The notes beneath the pieces were generated by a model that saw only the letters and a program-made list of their open reading frames with translations, was not told the origin of the DNA and ran no database searches. A DNA stretch of 64,000 nucleotides from Actinoplanes sp. L3-i22 (GTDB taxonomy: Bacteria; Actinomycetota; Actinomycetes; Mycobacteriales; Micromonosporaceae), in the NCBI RefSeq assembly GCF_019704555.1, contig NZ_AP024745.1, positions 6,518,501-6,582,500 on the forward strand. The letters are read 5' to 3'. This document shows positions 39,008 through 47,034 of this stretch, one piece after another. How positions within the stretch are numbered: position 1 is the stretch's first letter; every line of letters starts with the position of its first letter. The position numbers and the translations under genes were made by a program.

Positions 39008-40339
39008 CTAAGCGGTTGCCACCGACGTCTCGCCCGGGGGCGGGCTCGTCGGGTCGAGGTGGCGGTCGGCGTCTTCCGCCTGGTCCTCCGCTTTTGCCTC
39101 GTCGTCGTCGGTCGGTTCGGTGCCCGGGGGTTCGCGGTCCGGGGTGGGCTCGCCGTCCGGGTGGTGGACCAGATAGCGGATGGCGGTGTTGAGCACGGCG
39201 AGCAGCGGCACGGCGACCAGGCCGCCGACGATGCCGGCGACCACCACGCCGGCGGCGATCGCCAGGATCACGGCGAGCGGGTGCAGCGCTACGGCCCGGC
39301 CCATGATCAGCGGCTGGAGGACGTGTCCCTCCAACTGCTGGACGGCGATCACGACGGCGAGGATGCACAGCGCGGTCACCGGCCCGTTGGCCACCAGCGC
39401 GATCAGCACGGCAACCACGCCGCTGATGGCCGCGCCGACCACCGGGATGAACGCGCCGAGGAAGACCAGAGCGGCCAGCGGCAGCGCCAATGGCACGCGG
39501 AAGGCGAACAGGCCGATGCCGATACCGACAGCATCGACGAAGGCGACGAGGACGGTGGCGCGGACGTACGACACCAGCGTGTGCCACGAGTAGTGCCCGG
39601 CCCGCGCGGTCGGCACCCGGGCCTCCCGAGGCAGCAGCCGGCACAGGAACGCCCAGATCTGACCGCCGTCGCGCAGGAAGAAGAAGAGCGTGAACAGGAC
39701 CAGGAAGAACCCGGTGACCACCTCGCCCACGGTCGTCGCGGTGCTCAGGGCGCCGCTGGTGATCCCGCCCTGGCTCGCGGTGAACGACTCCCGCGCCTTG
39801 TCGATGTACTGGCTGAGCTGCTGGTCGGTGATGTGCAGCGGGCTGTTCGCCAGCCAGCGCTGGACCTCGTCGATGCCGTCCCCGACCTGGGTGGAGAGCT
39901 TGTCGACCTGGCTGATGAAAGTGCGGACGATCAGACCCAGCCCGCCGAAGACGACGAGCAGCGCGGCGACCTCGACCAGCCCCGCGGCCAGCGACTTCTT
40001 CATGCCGTTGCGCATCAGTTTCGCGCTGAGCGGCTGGAACAGCGCGGCCAGCAGCATGGCGACGGCCACCGGGATGAGCACGATGTGCAGCAGCGCGACG
40101 ATGCGCAGCACCAGGTACGCCGCGACGACGAAGAGGATGAACCGCCACGCCCAGGCACCGGCCGTGCGTACACCACGGGGCAGCACGTCGGCGGCGGAGG
40201 TGGGCTGGTTCATGACCACGACGGGCGTGGTGGCGTCGCGGAATTCGGGACCGGCCGTGAACGGCGGCGGCGCGGTGCGGCTGGCGGCGGTCGCCAGCGT
40301 CGTCCGGGCGCGGTCCCGGACAGTCTGTGCCCAGCTCAT
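39008..40339 (-). CDS. AI-2E family transporter
   Basis: The 443-residue protein has a soluble N-terminus of about 65 residues, then about eight membrane helices of the TqsA/AI-2E family. Family text includes VAMLLAALFQPL, GGQIWAF, the helix pair ALVFLGAFIPVVGAAISG and QQLEGHVLQPLIMGRAV. An acidic cytoplasmic tail (DDDEAKAEDQAEDAD) ends it. Members export small molecules or ions, including Na+; the link to AI-2 is not general. ATG 40339 follows AAGGGG. Upstream open frame to 40537 overlaps the divergent gene and is not used. Confidence 0.88.
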   Translation of the reverse strand: MSWAQTVRDRARTTLATAASRTAPPPFTAGPEFRDATTPVVVMNQPTSAADVLPRGVRTAGAWAWRFILFVVAAYLVLRIVALLHIVLIPVAVAMLLAALFQPLSAKLMRNGMKKSLAAGLVEVAALLVVFGGLGLIVRTFISQVDKLSTQVGDGIDEVQRWLANSPLHITDQQLSQYIDKARESFTASQGGITSGALSTATTVGEVVTGFFLVLFTLFFFLRDGGQIWAFLCRLLPREARVPTARAGHYSWHTLVSYVRATVLVAFVDAVGIGIGLFAFRVPLALPLAALVFLGAFIPVVGAAISGVVAVLIALVANGPVTALCILAVVIAVQQLEGHVLQPLIMGRAVALHPLAVILAIAAGVVVAGIVGGLVAVPLLAVLNTAIRYLVHHPDGEPTPDREPPGTEPTDDDEAKAEDQAEDADRHLDPTSPPPGETSVATA

Positions 40340-40417
40340 GAGGTTCCCCTTCGGTTGTTGCCTCGATGCCCGGCGGCGCGTGATTTCATGCTTGATCACT
40401 CGGTTTAGGGTCAGCGC

Positions 40418-41068
40418 ATGTGGCGAATCGCGCGATGGGTGCTCGTGGTGCTGTGGCTGGTCGCCGCGGGCGCCGCCTGGTGGGGTGCGCCTCGCGTGAC
40501 CGGGAACGAGCGGGCGCTCTCGGACATCGCCGCGCACCGGGTCGTCGCGTACGACTTCGGCTCGCGGTGGCGGGACGAGTCACCGGACCGGTGGTTCGCG
40601 GTGCCGGACCTGGTGTCGGACGCCTCCAACCCGGCGATCTTCGCGTGGCGCACGTCCGACGGCCGGGCTCACTGGACCGACGTCAGCGACGTTCGCGGCT
40701 TCCAGGAGCAGCTGCGCGGGATGGCGTATCACTCGACGAACGTGCTGGTCCTGAGCACTCTGATCAACGGGATCGGGCTGCTGTTCACGCTGATCTTCCT
40801 CGCCGTGCTGTGGGCCGGGCCGGCGCCGGTGACCGCGACGCGGTGGTACTGGTGGTGGCTGTTCGCGCTGGTGCCGTTCGGGCTGGGGTTGCTGTACTGG
40901 GCGTTCCGGGAGGTTCCGTGGGAGCGGCCGGAGATTCCCGCGGAGCGGCTCGGGGGCTGGCGGGGGCTCGGGCTCGCGTTCGTCACCTCGGTTGTGATCT
41001 CGCTGGTCCTTCTCGGTCTGACCTGGCTGTTCGGCAACAACGCGTTCCCGGATCTGCTCACCCCCTGA
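40418..41068 (+). CDS. Hypothetical multi-pass membrane protein
   Basis: I do not recognise this 216-residue protein. It has a signal-anchor helix (residues 5-24), an extracytoplasmic region of about 85 residues, then three membrane helices (about 108-135, 143-163 and 183-206). The external part has Trp/Asp-rich text (AHWTDVSDVRGFQEQLRGM). Codon use and the even frame support a real gene. It is divergent from the AI-2E transporter with 78 bp between and is followed by repeat arrays. Confidence 0.7.
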   Translation: MWRIARWVLVVLWLVAAGAAWWGAPRVTGNERALSDIAAHRVVAYDFGSRWRDESPDRWFAVPDLVSDASNPAIFAWRTSDGRAHWTDVSDVRGFQEQLRGMAYHSTNVLVLSTLINGIGLLFTLIFLAVLWAGPAPVTATRWYWWWLFALVPFGLGLLYWAFREVPWERPEIPAERLGGWRGLGLAFVTSVVISLVLLGLTWLFGNNAFPDLLTP

Positions 41069-41170
41069 CCCGGACCGACACGGCGCGGACCGGCCCAGCT
41101 AGCCCGGAAACCGGCACGGCACGGCTCGCGCCGAATGGGCGCGGACCGGCACGCGCTGGGCCCAGCGCGG

Positions 41171-41246
41171 CACGGCGGGCACGGCGCGGCACGGCGGGCA
41201 CGGCGCGGCACGGCGGGCACGGCGCGGCACGGCGGGCACGGCGCGG
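41171..41246. repeat. 19-bp tandem array, four copies
   Basis: The unit CACGGCGGGCACGGCGCGG is repeated exactly four times, flanked by shorter CGGCACGG words. It lies in the 41069-41524 gap, which holds no supported gene. Confidence 0.88.
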
Positions 41247-41370
41247 CACGGCACCGTGGCACGGCACGGCATGGCACGGACTGGACCGACACGCACCGGC
41301 GCGACTCGGCGCGCACCGGTGCAGCACAGCTCGCGCTGAACGGGCTCGGACCGGCACGTGCCGGACCCGG

Positions 41371-41520
41371 ACCGGCGCGGACCGGCGCGGACCAGCGCGG
41401 ACCAGCGCGGACCAGCGAGGACCAGCGAGGACCAGCGAGGACCAGCGAGGACCAGCGAGGACCAGCGAGGACCAGCGAGGACCAGCGAGGACCGGCGCGG
41501 ACCAGCGAGGACCGGCGCGG
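41371..41520. repeat. 10-bp tandem array, fifteen copies
   Basis: Fifteen units of ACCRGCGMGG follow one another without a break, eight consecutive copies being exactly ACCAGCGAGG. The period is close to one DNA turn. It ends 4 bases before the stop of the minus-strand YCII-like gene. Confidence 0.92.
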
Positions 41521-41524
41521 GTCC

Positions 41525-41875
41525 CTAGTTGCCGAGGTCGGTCAGGCGGTTCTTTAAGTAGTTCTGCTCGGCGGAGGCGTTGGTTAGGTCGATGGCGTTT
41601 CGGTATGCGGCGGCGGCTGCACCGTGTCGGCCCAACCGTTCGAGCAGGTGGGCCTGGGCTGCCAGGCCTGGCTGGAAACGGTCGATCGGCAGGACGTCGA
41701 GGCGGGCGAGTCCCGCTGCGGGTCCGCCTATCTCGGCTTCCACCATGGCGAGTGCGACGCTGCCGCCCAGCGCCTTGGTGTACACGTCGAACTGGTGCCG
41801 GGCCTCGGCGACGACCTCTTCGCTGAGCTCCCCGCCGGCGGGCTTGGCGTAGTGCATCAACAGCGCGTACCGCAT
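41525..41875 (-). CDS. YCII / DUF6596-sigma-factor fusion remnant
   Basis: The first 40 residues (MRYALLMHYAKPAGGELSEE) are the start of a YCII-like protein. From about residue 48 the text AMVEAEIGGPAAGLARLDVL and HLLERLGRHGAAAAAYRNAI is the TPR-like C-terminus of the large ECF sigma factors with DUF6596. In actinomycetes a YCII gene is often followed directly by such a sigma gene. A deletion of about 1.3 kb joining the two in frame would explain this 116-residue product. GAGGGA before ATG 41875 shows the original translation signal is kept. Function is doubtful. Confidence 0.65.
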   Translation of the reverse strand: MRYALLMHYAKPAGGELSEEVVAEARHQFDVYTKALGGSVALAMVEAEIGGPAAGLARLDVLPIDRFQPGLAAQAHLLERLGRHGAAAAAYRNAIDLTNASAEQNYLKNRLTDLGN

Positions 41876-42204
41876 GATCTGTCCCTCTCGTCGCACGGAT
41901 GTTCACCGGTATGACGAGCCGGCCCGGCCCGAATCGTCACACCGGGCCACCTTTCCCCGGGACGAGCCGCGAAACGACCGCGACGAGCCGCGAAACAAGC
42001 AGCGAGACGACCAGGACGAGCGGCGAGACGAGCAGCGGCACCGGGGCAAGCAACCGGGACGACCGGGGCGACAGCGGGACGAGCGGCGGAAAACACCCCC
42101 GGAAACCGGAACTACCCGCATTCCGCGGCAATATTCCGGCACCGAAAAGAACAGGGCAGATAACTCCGTAATGAATTTTCGGGACCATTACCCGTGCTGT
42201 ACTG

Positions 42205-42223
42205 AATCGGTCAGAAACCGATT
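42205..42223 (+). promoter_or_regulatory. Leader hairpin before the small secreted protein gene
   Basis: AATCGGT (42205-42211) pairs with ACCGATT (42217-42223) around CAGAA, four bases before the GGAAGAAG ribosome binding region. It could be an operator or an RNA control element. The rest of the 41876-42204 gap is low-complexity GACGAGCGGC-type sequence with nothing else recognised. Confidence 0.4.
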
Positions 42224-42240
42224 AACGGAAGAAGACGAAA

Positions 42241-42561
42241 ATGTCTAGGGCGAAAATTCTTGCGGTAGCGATCGGCCTGTGCACGCTGGTCGGTCCGGTC
42301 CCGGCGAACGCCGCACCGCAACCGCCGCGCGATTTCGACACGATCGGGTACTTCCCGTCCCAGCACGACTGCCAGTGGGTCGGCGACACCGGCCGCTCGC
42401 AGCGCCAATGGATGGGCTTCGACTGCGACCGGGCCGGCGGCCCGTACCGTGGCCTCTGGCAGCTCACCGTCCAGCGGTACGGCTCGACCCGATTCCCGGG
42501 CGGTCCGATGGGCAATCCGGGACGGCCCGACTGGCCGCCGCACGGCCCGCGCCACCCCTGA
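42241..42561 (+). CDS. Small secreted protein of unknown function
   Basis: The 106-residue precursor has a clear signal peptide (residues 1-24, ANA-A). The mature 82 residues contain two cysteines (HDCQW and GFDCDRAGG) that can form one disulfide, many Trp/Arg/Gly residues and a Pro-rich end. I do not recognise the family. ATG 42241 follows GGAAGA. The local upstream sequence is less GC-rich than its surroundings and carries a hairpin, which suggests specific control. Confidence 0.7.
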   Translation: MSRAKILAVAIGLCTLVGPVPANAAPQPPRDFDTIGYFPSQHDCQWVGDTGRSQRQWMGFDCDRAGGPYRGLWQLTVQRYGSTRFPGGPMGNPGRPDWPPHGPRHP

Positions 42562-42663
42562 TCAGAATCGGGCGTTCAGCGCCACAACCGTAAGACCCTC
42601 AACTCGCAACCATCCGTGCCGATCTCTTGACATGCGACGGAAAGTCCATGATGAGGGAGGCGA

Positions 42664-44940
42664 ATGGTGGCCCGCTGGCGAGGCTGGTTCACACCGATCG
42701 CCGTCGTCATGGCCGTGGCGGAGGTGCTGCTGATCGCGCTGGGCACCCGCACCGGCTTCCCGAAACTGCTGGTGTGGGGCCCGGCGGCGGCCGGCGTCGC
42801 GATGGCGGTCGCCGCGTTCCGCGCCGCCGCCCTGACGACCGGAAGACAAACCCCCAGAGCAAACCGCGATTTGGGTACGTTCTGGGCCCGGCTCTCCGTG
42901 GCGATGGGCGCCGTCCTGGCCGCCACGCTCAGCCAGACGGTCGACATCGTCACGAAGCCGAACACCGGCATCCCGCCGATCAGCGCCCACACCCTGGTCC
43001 TCTACGTGATCGGCACGGTGCTGGCGATCGCCGGCCTGCTCCGGCTGCCCGGTGGCGGCAGCTCGTGGCGGCAGCTGACCACCGCGGTGCTGGACGTCGC
43101 CGTGGTCGCGGTGACCGGCGGCATCGCCGCGTCCGAGTACGTCGGCTGGTTCATGGACCGGTTCGGCGTCAGCACATCCGCGTGGTGGCTGAACATCGCG
43201 ATGATGGCGATCGCGGTCGCCGGCGCGGTGGTCGTCGTCAAGATCATGACGGCGCGGCGCAGCCCGGTCCCCCGCGCGTCGCTGTGGTTCCTGGCCCCGA
43301 TCGGGCTGGCCGGGCCGCTCTCCACGGTCTTCATGACCCTGCTCAAGCCGTGGCCGCACCTCAACGGCAGCGCCGCGGTCCTGCCGTTCGTCGGCCTGTT
43401 CGGGGCGCTCGCCGCGCACGCCCAGCAGCGCGGTCTCGCCGCCGCCCGGGATCGCCGCCCGCGGGCCGAGGATCTGCCCGGGCACCGGCGCGGCACCGCG
43501 ATCCCGCTGGTCGCGACCGGGCTGACCAGTGTCCTGGTCGCCACGGTCTTCCTGCGCACCGGACACCTGAGCACCGTCCAGGTGGCCGGGACCGCCCTGC
43601 TCCTGCTGCTCGTGGTCGCGCGGCAGGCGGTGGCGCTCGCCGAGAACGGCACCCTGCTCGCCACGGTGGCCCGGCAGGCCATGCACGACGAGCTGACCGG
43701 CCTGTTCAGCCGCCGGTGGTTCACCACGGCGGTGGCCGGCGCGGCCGGGCCGCACACCGTGGTGCTGATCGACCTGCGGGAGTTCCGGGCGGTCAACGAC
43801 GGACTCGGCTCCACGGTCGGGGACGCGTTGCTCATCGCGTACGCAAATCGTCTTGGTCTTGTCGCGGGCGACCGTGCCGTGATCGCCCGCCTGGGTGGGG
43901 ATGAATTCGGTCTTCTGCTGCCCGGGCTCGCGCCGGAGGTGGTCGCCCGGCTGCTCGCCGCGAACGCCGAGCCGCTGGACGCGGCCGGCCACGAGGTCCT
44001 GGTGGAGGTTTCCGTCGGGATCGCCTCCGGCGGAATTGACACAGCCTCCGGCGATGACGATCTCTACCGGCAGGCCGAGACCGCGTTGCGCGAGGCCGCC
44101 GGCGGTACGGGCGGGCGCGTGGTCCGCTACGACGCGTCGCTCGAACAGCGGCTCAGCCGTCGGGCGACGATCGCCGCCGACCTGCGCCGGGCGCTGACCG
44201 CGGGCGAGTTCCACCTGCTGTACCAGCCGATCGTGGAGCTCCCGCACGGCCGGATGACCGGCGTGGAATCCCTGGTCCGCTGGTCGAAGGACGGCACGGT
44301 GATCTCCCCGGCCGACTTCATCCCGGTCGCCGAGGACACCGGGCTGATCGTCGAGCTCGGCGCGTGGATCCTCGACACGGCGTGCGCGCAGGCCGCGGCG
44401 TGGCGGCGGCGGCACGGCGCCGGCGCGCTCGGCTCGGTCGCGGTCAACGTGTCCGCGCGGCAGCTGCTCGACCCGGGCCTGCCGGACCTGGTCGCGGCCG
44501 CGCTCGCCCGGCACGGCCTGCCCGCGTCCCAGCTCACCATCGAGATCACCGAGACCGCGGTGTTCGCCGGCGGCCGCGCGCTGGCCACCGTGACCGCGCT
44601 GTCGGCGCTGGGCGTCAGCATCGCGCTCGACGACTTCGGCACCGGGCACTCGTCGCTGGGCCTGCTGCGCACCTGCCCGGTCGACGTGATCAAGGTCGAC
44701 AAGTCGTTCGTCGACGGGCTCGGCGGCGGGCCGCAGCAGGAGGCGATCGCGATCGCGCTGACCGGGATCGCCGAGACGATGGGCCTGCGGACGGTGGCCG
44801 AGGGCGTGGAGACGGCGGCGCAGGCACGGCGGTTGTACGAGCTCGGCTACCGCCAGGCGCAGGGCTTCCACTTCGCCCGCCCGATGCCGCCGGAGGCGAT
44901 CGACGCCCTGCTCGACGAGCGCGACCGGGCCGCCGCCTGA
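42664..44940 (+). CDS. Multi-pass membrane GGDEF-EAL protein (c-di-GMP turnover)
   Basis: The 758-residue protein has about nine membrane helices in the first 340 residues, a MASE-like sensor. A GGDEF domain (about 350-500) with an intact RLGGDEF signature near 410 follows, then an EAL domain (about 510-750). The EAL signature reads ESL (about 534-536) but the metal and catalytic residues remain: NVSARQ, EITETA, DDFGTG (about 656), KVDKSF and AEGVE. It may both make and degrade c-di-GMP. It is the mirror image of the protein at 1268, which lost GGDEF. The ATG at 42664 has GGGAGGCGA just before it. Confidence 0.88.
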   Translation: MVARWRGWFTPIAVVMAVAEVLLIALGTRTGFPKLLVWGPAAAGVAMAVAAFRAAALTTGRQTPRANRDLGTFWARLSVAMGAVLAATLSQTVDIVTKPNTGIPPISAHTLVLYVIGTVLAIAGLLRLPGGGSSWRQLTTAVLDVAVVAVTGGIAASEYVGWFMDRFGVSTSAWWLNIAMMAIAVAGAVVVVKIMTARRSPVPRASLWFLAPIGLAGPLSTVFMTLLKPWPHLNGSAAVLPFVGLFGALAAHAQQRGLAAARDRRPRAEDLPGHRRGTAIPLVATGLTSVLVATVFLRTGHLSTVQVAGTALLLLLVVARQAVALAENGTLLATVARQAMHDELTGLFSRRWFTTAVAGAAGPHTVVLIDLREFRAVNDGLGSTVGDALLIAYANRLGLVAGDRAVIARLGGDEFGLLLPGLAPEVVARLLAANAEPLDAAGHEVLVEVSVGIASGGIDTASGDDDLYRQAETALREAAGGTGGRVVRYDASLEQRLSRRATIAADLRRALTAGEFHLLYQPIVELPHGRMTGVESLVRWSKDGTVISPADFIPVAEDTGLIVELGAWILDTACAQAAAWRRRHGAGALGSVAVNVSARQLLDPGLPDLVAAALARHGLPASQLTIEITETAVFAGGRALATVTALSALGVSIALDDFGTGHSSLGLLRTCPVDVIKVDKSFVDGLGGGPQQEAIAIALTGIAETMGLRTVAEGVETAAQARRLYELGYRQAQGFHFARPMPPEAIDALLDERDRAAA

Positions 44941-44946
44941 CCGGCC

Positions 44947-46410
44947 CTACTCCCGCCGCGGGAAGACCGGCCGCGGGGCGGCGACCACCCGGCCGTCGCC
45001 CAGCTGGGCGGCGAGGCGAGCGGCTCCGGCCGGGACGAACGGGGTCAGTTCACGGGCCAGGCAGCGGCAGGCCGCGACCAGGACGGCGAGGACGGCGTCG
45101 AGCCGCTCGCGCCCGGCCGGTTCCCAGGGGCGCTCGGCCTCGATCAGGCGGTTGGCCGCGGCGACGACGGCCCCGATCGCGTCGGTGGCCGCCCGGAAGT
45201 CGAACGCCGCGAGGGCCCGATCGATCGTGGCGGGCAGCCCGGCGCACCCGTTGGTCAACTCGTGGCCGATGTCCGTCGTGGCGGGCCGGGCCGGGACCAC
45301 GCCGTCGCGGTACCGGTGGACCAGCGACAGCGTGCGGTTGACCAGGTTGCCCAGGCCGTTGGCGAGGTCCTGGTGGTAGCGGGTCAGCAGCCGCCGCTCG
45401 GTGAAGTCGGTGTCGCCCAGGCTCGCGACGTCGCTGAGCAGCCACCAGCGCAGCGCGTCCTCGCCGTAGCGGCCGGCCAGCGCGTACGGGTCGACCGCGG
45501 TACCGGCGCTCTTGGACAGCTTGACGCCGTCCACGGTCAGGTACTCGTGGACGAGGATCGCGGTGGGCAGCGGCCGGCCCGCCGAGAGCAGCAACGCCAG
45601 CCAGTACACGGCGTGGAAGCGGACGATGCCCTTGCCGATCACGTGCACCCGTTCCGCGGAGTCGAGCCACCACGTGCGATACGCGGTGTCGTCCAGGGCG
45701 GTGACGTAGTTCGCGAGGGCGTCCCACCAGACGTAGACGACCTGGCCGGGATCGTCCGGGACCGGGATGCCCCACCCCGCGGCCCGCGCCGCCGGCCGCG
45801 AGACGCTGATGTCGGTCAGGCCGGCCCGGACGAAGGACAGCACCTCGTTGCGCCGGGCGGGTGGCTCGACACGGACCCGTCCGGACTCCAGCGCCGCCAG
45901 CACCTCCCCGGCGTAGCGGGAGAGCCGGAAGAACCAGTTGGACTCGGTCACCGTCTCCGGGACGACGCCGTGCTCCGGGCAGCGCCCGCCGGCCAGCTCC
46001 GCCGGGTCGTAGAACTGCTCGCAGCCCGGGCAGTAGCGGCCGGCGTAGTCGCGCCGGTAGAAGTCGCCGCGTTCGGCGCTCGCCCGCCACAGCCGCCGCA
46101 CCCCGGGTGCGTGGCGCGGGTCGCCGCTGGTCCGGATGAAGTCGTCGAACGACAGCGACAGCGCGCCGGCCAGGCCGGCGAACCGGTCGGCATTGGCGGC
46201 CACGAACGCGGCGACCGGCACCCCGGCCGAGGCGGCGGCGGTGACGTTCTTCAGCGCGTTCTCGTCGGTGCCGGTCAGGAAGCGGACCGGTTGACCGCGC
46301 AGGCGCCGGTGCCGGGCGAGCACGTCCGCCTGCACCAGCTCCAGCGCGTGACCGAGGTGGGGTGCGGCGTTGACGTACGGGATGGCGGTGGTGACGTAGA
46401 AACCGCTCAT
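44947..46410 (-). CDS. metG: Methionyl-tRNA synthetase
   Basis: The 487-residue class I synthetase has the HIGH-type motif PHLGHA (17-22) and the KMSKS-type motif KLSKS (297-301). The connective peptide holds one zinc-binding set (CPGC ... CPEH). The anticodon-binding helical bundle is at about 340-480. There is no C-terminal tRNA-binding (EMAP-like) domain, consistent with the short actinobacterial form. It charges tRNA-Met in the cytoplasm. Whether it is the only copy in the genome cannot be seen. Its leader contains two hairpins (46422-46450 and 46463-46478). Confidence 0.92.
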   Translation of the reverse strand: MSGFYVTTAIPYVNAAPHLGHALELVQADVLARHRRLRGQPVRFLTGTDENALKNVTAAASAGVPVAAFVAANADRFAGLAGALSLSFDDFIRTSGDPRHAPGVRRLWRASAERGDFYRRDYAGRYCPGCEQFYDPAELAGGRCPEHGVVPETVTESNWFFRLSRYAGEVLAALESGRVRVEPPARRNEVLSFVRAGLTDISVSRPAARAAGWGIPVPDDPGQVVYVWWDALANYVTALDDTAYRTWWLDSAERVHVIGKGIVRFHAVYWLALLLSAGRPLPTAILVHEYLTVDGVKLSKSAGTAVDPYALAGRYGEDALRWWLLSDVASLGDTDFTERRLLTRYHQDLANGLGNLVNRTLSLVHRYRDGVVPARPATTDIGHELTNGCAGLPATIDRALAAFDFRAATDAIGAVVAAANRLIEAERPWEPAGRERLDAVLAVLVAACRCLARELTPFVPAGAARLAAQLGDGRVVAAPRPVFPRRE

Positions 46411-46421
46411 GACGGGTCTCC

Positions 46422-46478
46422 GATCTGCTCCGGGAACGCAGGGGCAGATCGACTCCGGCCGGCCCCTGACGACAGGGG
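46422..46478 (-). promoter_or_regulatory. Structured leader of metG: two hairpins
   Basis: GATCTGC (46422-46428) pairs with GCAGATC (46444-46450), and CCCCTG (46463-46468) pairs with CAGGGG (46473-46478) around ACGA. Both lie within 70 bases of the metG start codon on the transcribed strand. They could form an attenuator. No T-box consensus is recognised. Confidence 0.35.
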
Positions 46479-46589
46479 CTGGTGGCGGTTAGCGCACGCC
46501 GACGGGCCCCGGGTCGGGGCGCGTCATTCGCTGGGCGTGCGGTGCCATAGCCGGCATGATGCCAGAGCCGGGTCGGCCGGCGCGCGCCG

Positions 46590-47018
46590 TTAACTCCCGG
46601 TCGCCAGGGCGATCAGGCCGGCCGGGGTCGGGCGGAAGCCGCACCGGTTCAGGTAGAAGTGCTCCAGGTGCGGCTCGAAGTCGACGTGCAGCCACTCGCA
46701 GCCGGCCGCCCGGGCCTCCGCGGTGGCCGCCTTGACCAGCGCGGCGCCGATCCCCCGACCCTGGCAGTCCGGGTCGACGGCGGTGTCCAGGACGAACGCG
46801 TGCGCGCCGCCGTCCCAGCAGACCTGGACGAAACCGGTCAGGCGGCCGCCGTCGAACGCGCCGATCCAGGTCAGCGCGTGCCGTTGCAGGCGCTGCGACC
46901 AGGGCTGGACCCGGGCCGGATCACCGCCGAAGGCCCGGGCGTGCAGGGCGCTCAGCTCCTGGTCGTCGACCGGGAAACGGGACAGCAGGTTCACTCCGGA
47001 TGGGGGCACGCCGCCCAT
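46590..47018 (-). CDS. GNAT-family N-acetyltransferase
   Basis: The 142-residue protein has the full GNAT core. Strands and motif A read AFVLDTAVDPDCQGRGIGAALV (in part), with QGRGIG as the acetyl-CoA loop, and the end reads HFYLNRCGF. The substrate is unknown. ATG 47018 lacks a ribosome binding site; in-frame GTG codons a few residues downstream are alternatives. It is 16 bp downstream of the anti-sigma gene on the same strand and may be cotranscribed. Confidence 0.82.
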   Translation of the reverse strand: MGGVPPSGVNLLSRFPVDDQELSALHARAFGGDPARVQPWSQRLQRHALTWIGAFDGGRLTGFVQVCWDGGAHAFVLDTAVDPDCQGRGIGAALVKAATAEARAAGCEWLHVDFEPHLEHFYLNRCGFRPTPAGLIALATGS

Positions 47019-47034
47019 TCAATACCAGAACGGC

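Noticed and set aside
41058..41906. Minus-strand 282-residue ORF over the 19-bp and 10-bp arrays
   Set aside because: Translation of repeats with no domain; the supported gene in this stretch is the short one at 41525-41875 in another frame.
42562..44871. Minus-strand open frame of 769 codons opposite the second GGDEF-EAL gene
   Set aside because: Arg/Gly/Ala-rich shadow of a well-supported gene; no domains.
46411..46500. T-box element before metG
   Set aside because: The hairpins lack the T-box bulge consensus and a visible specifier loop.
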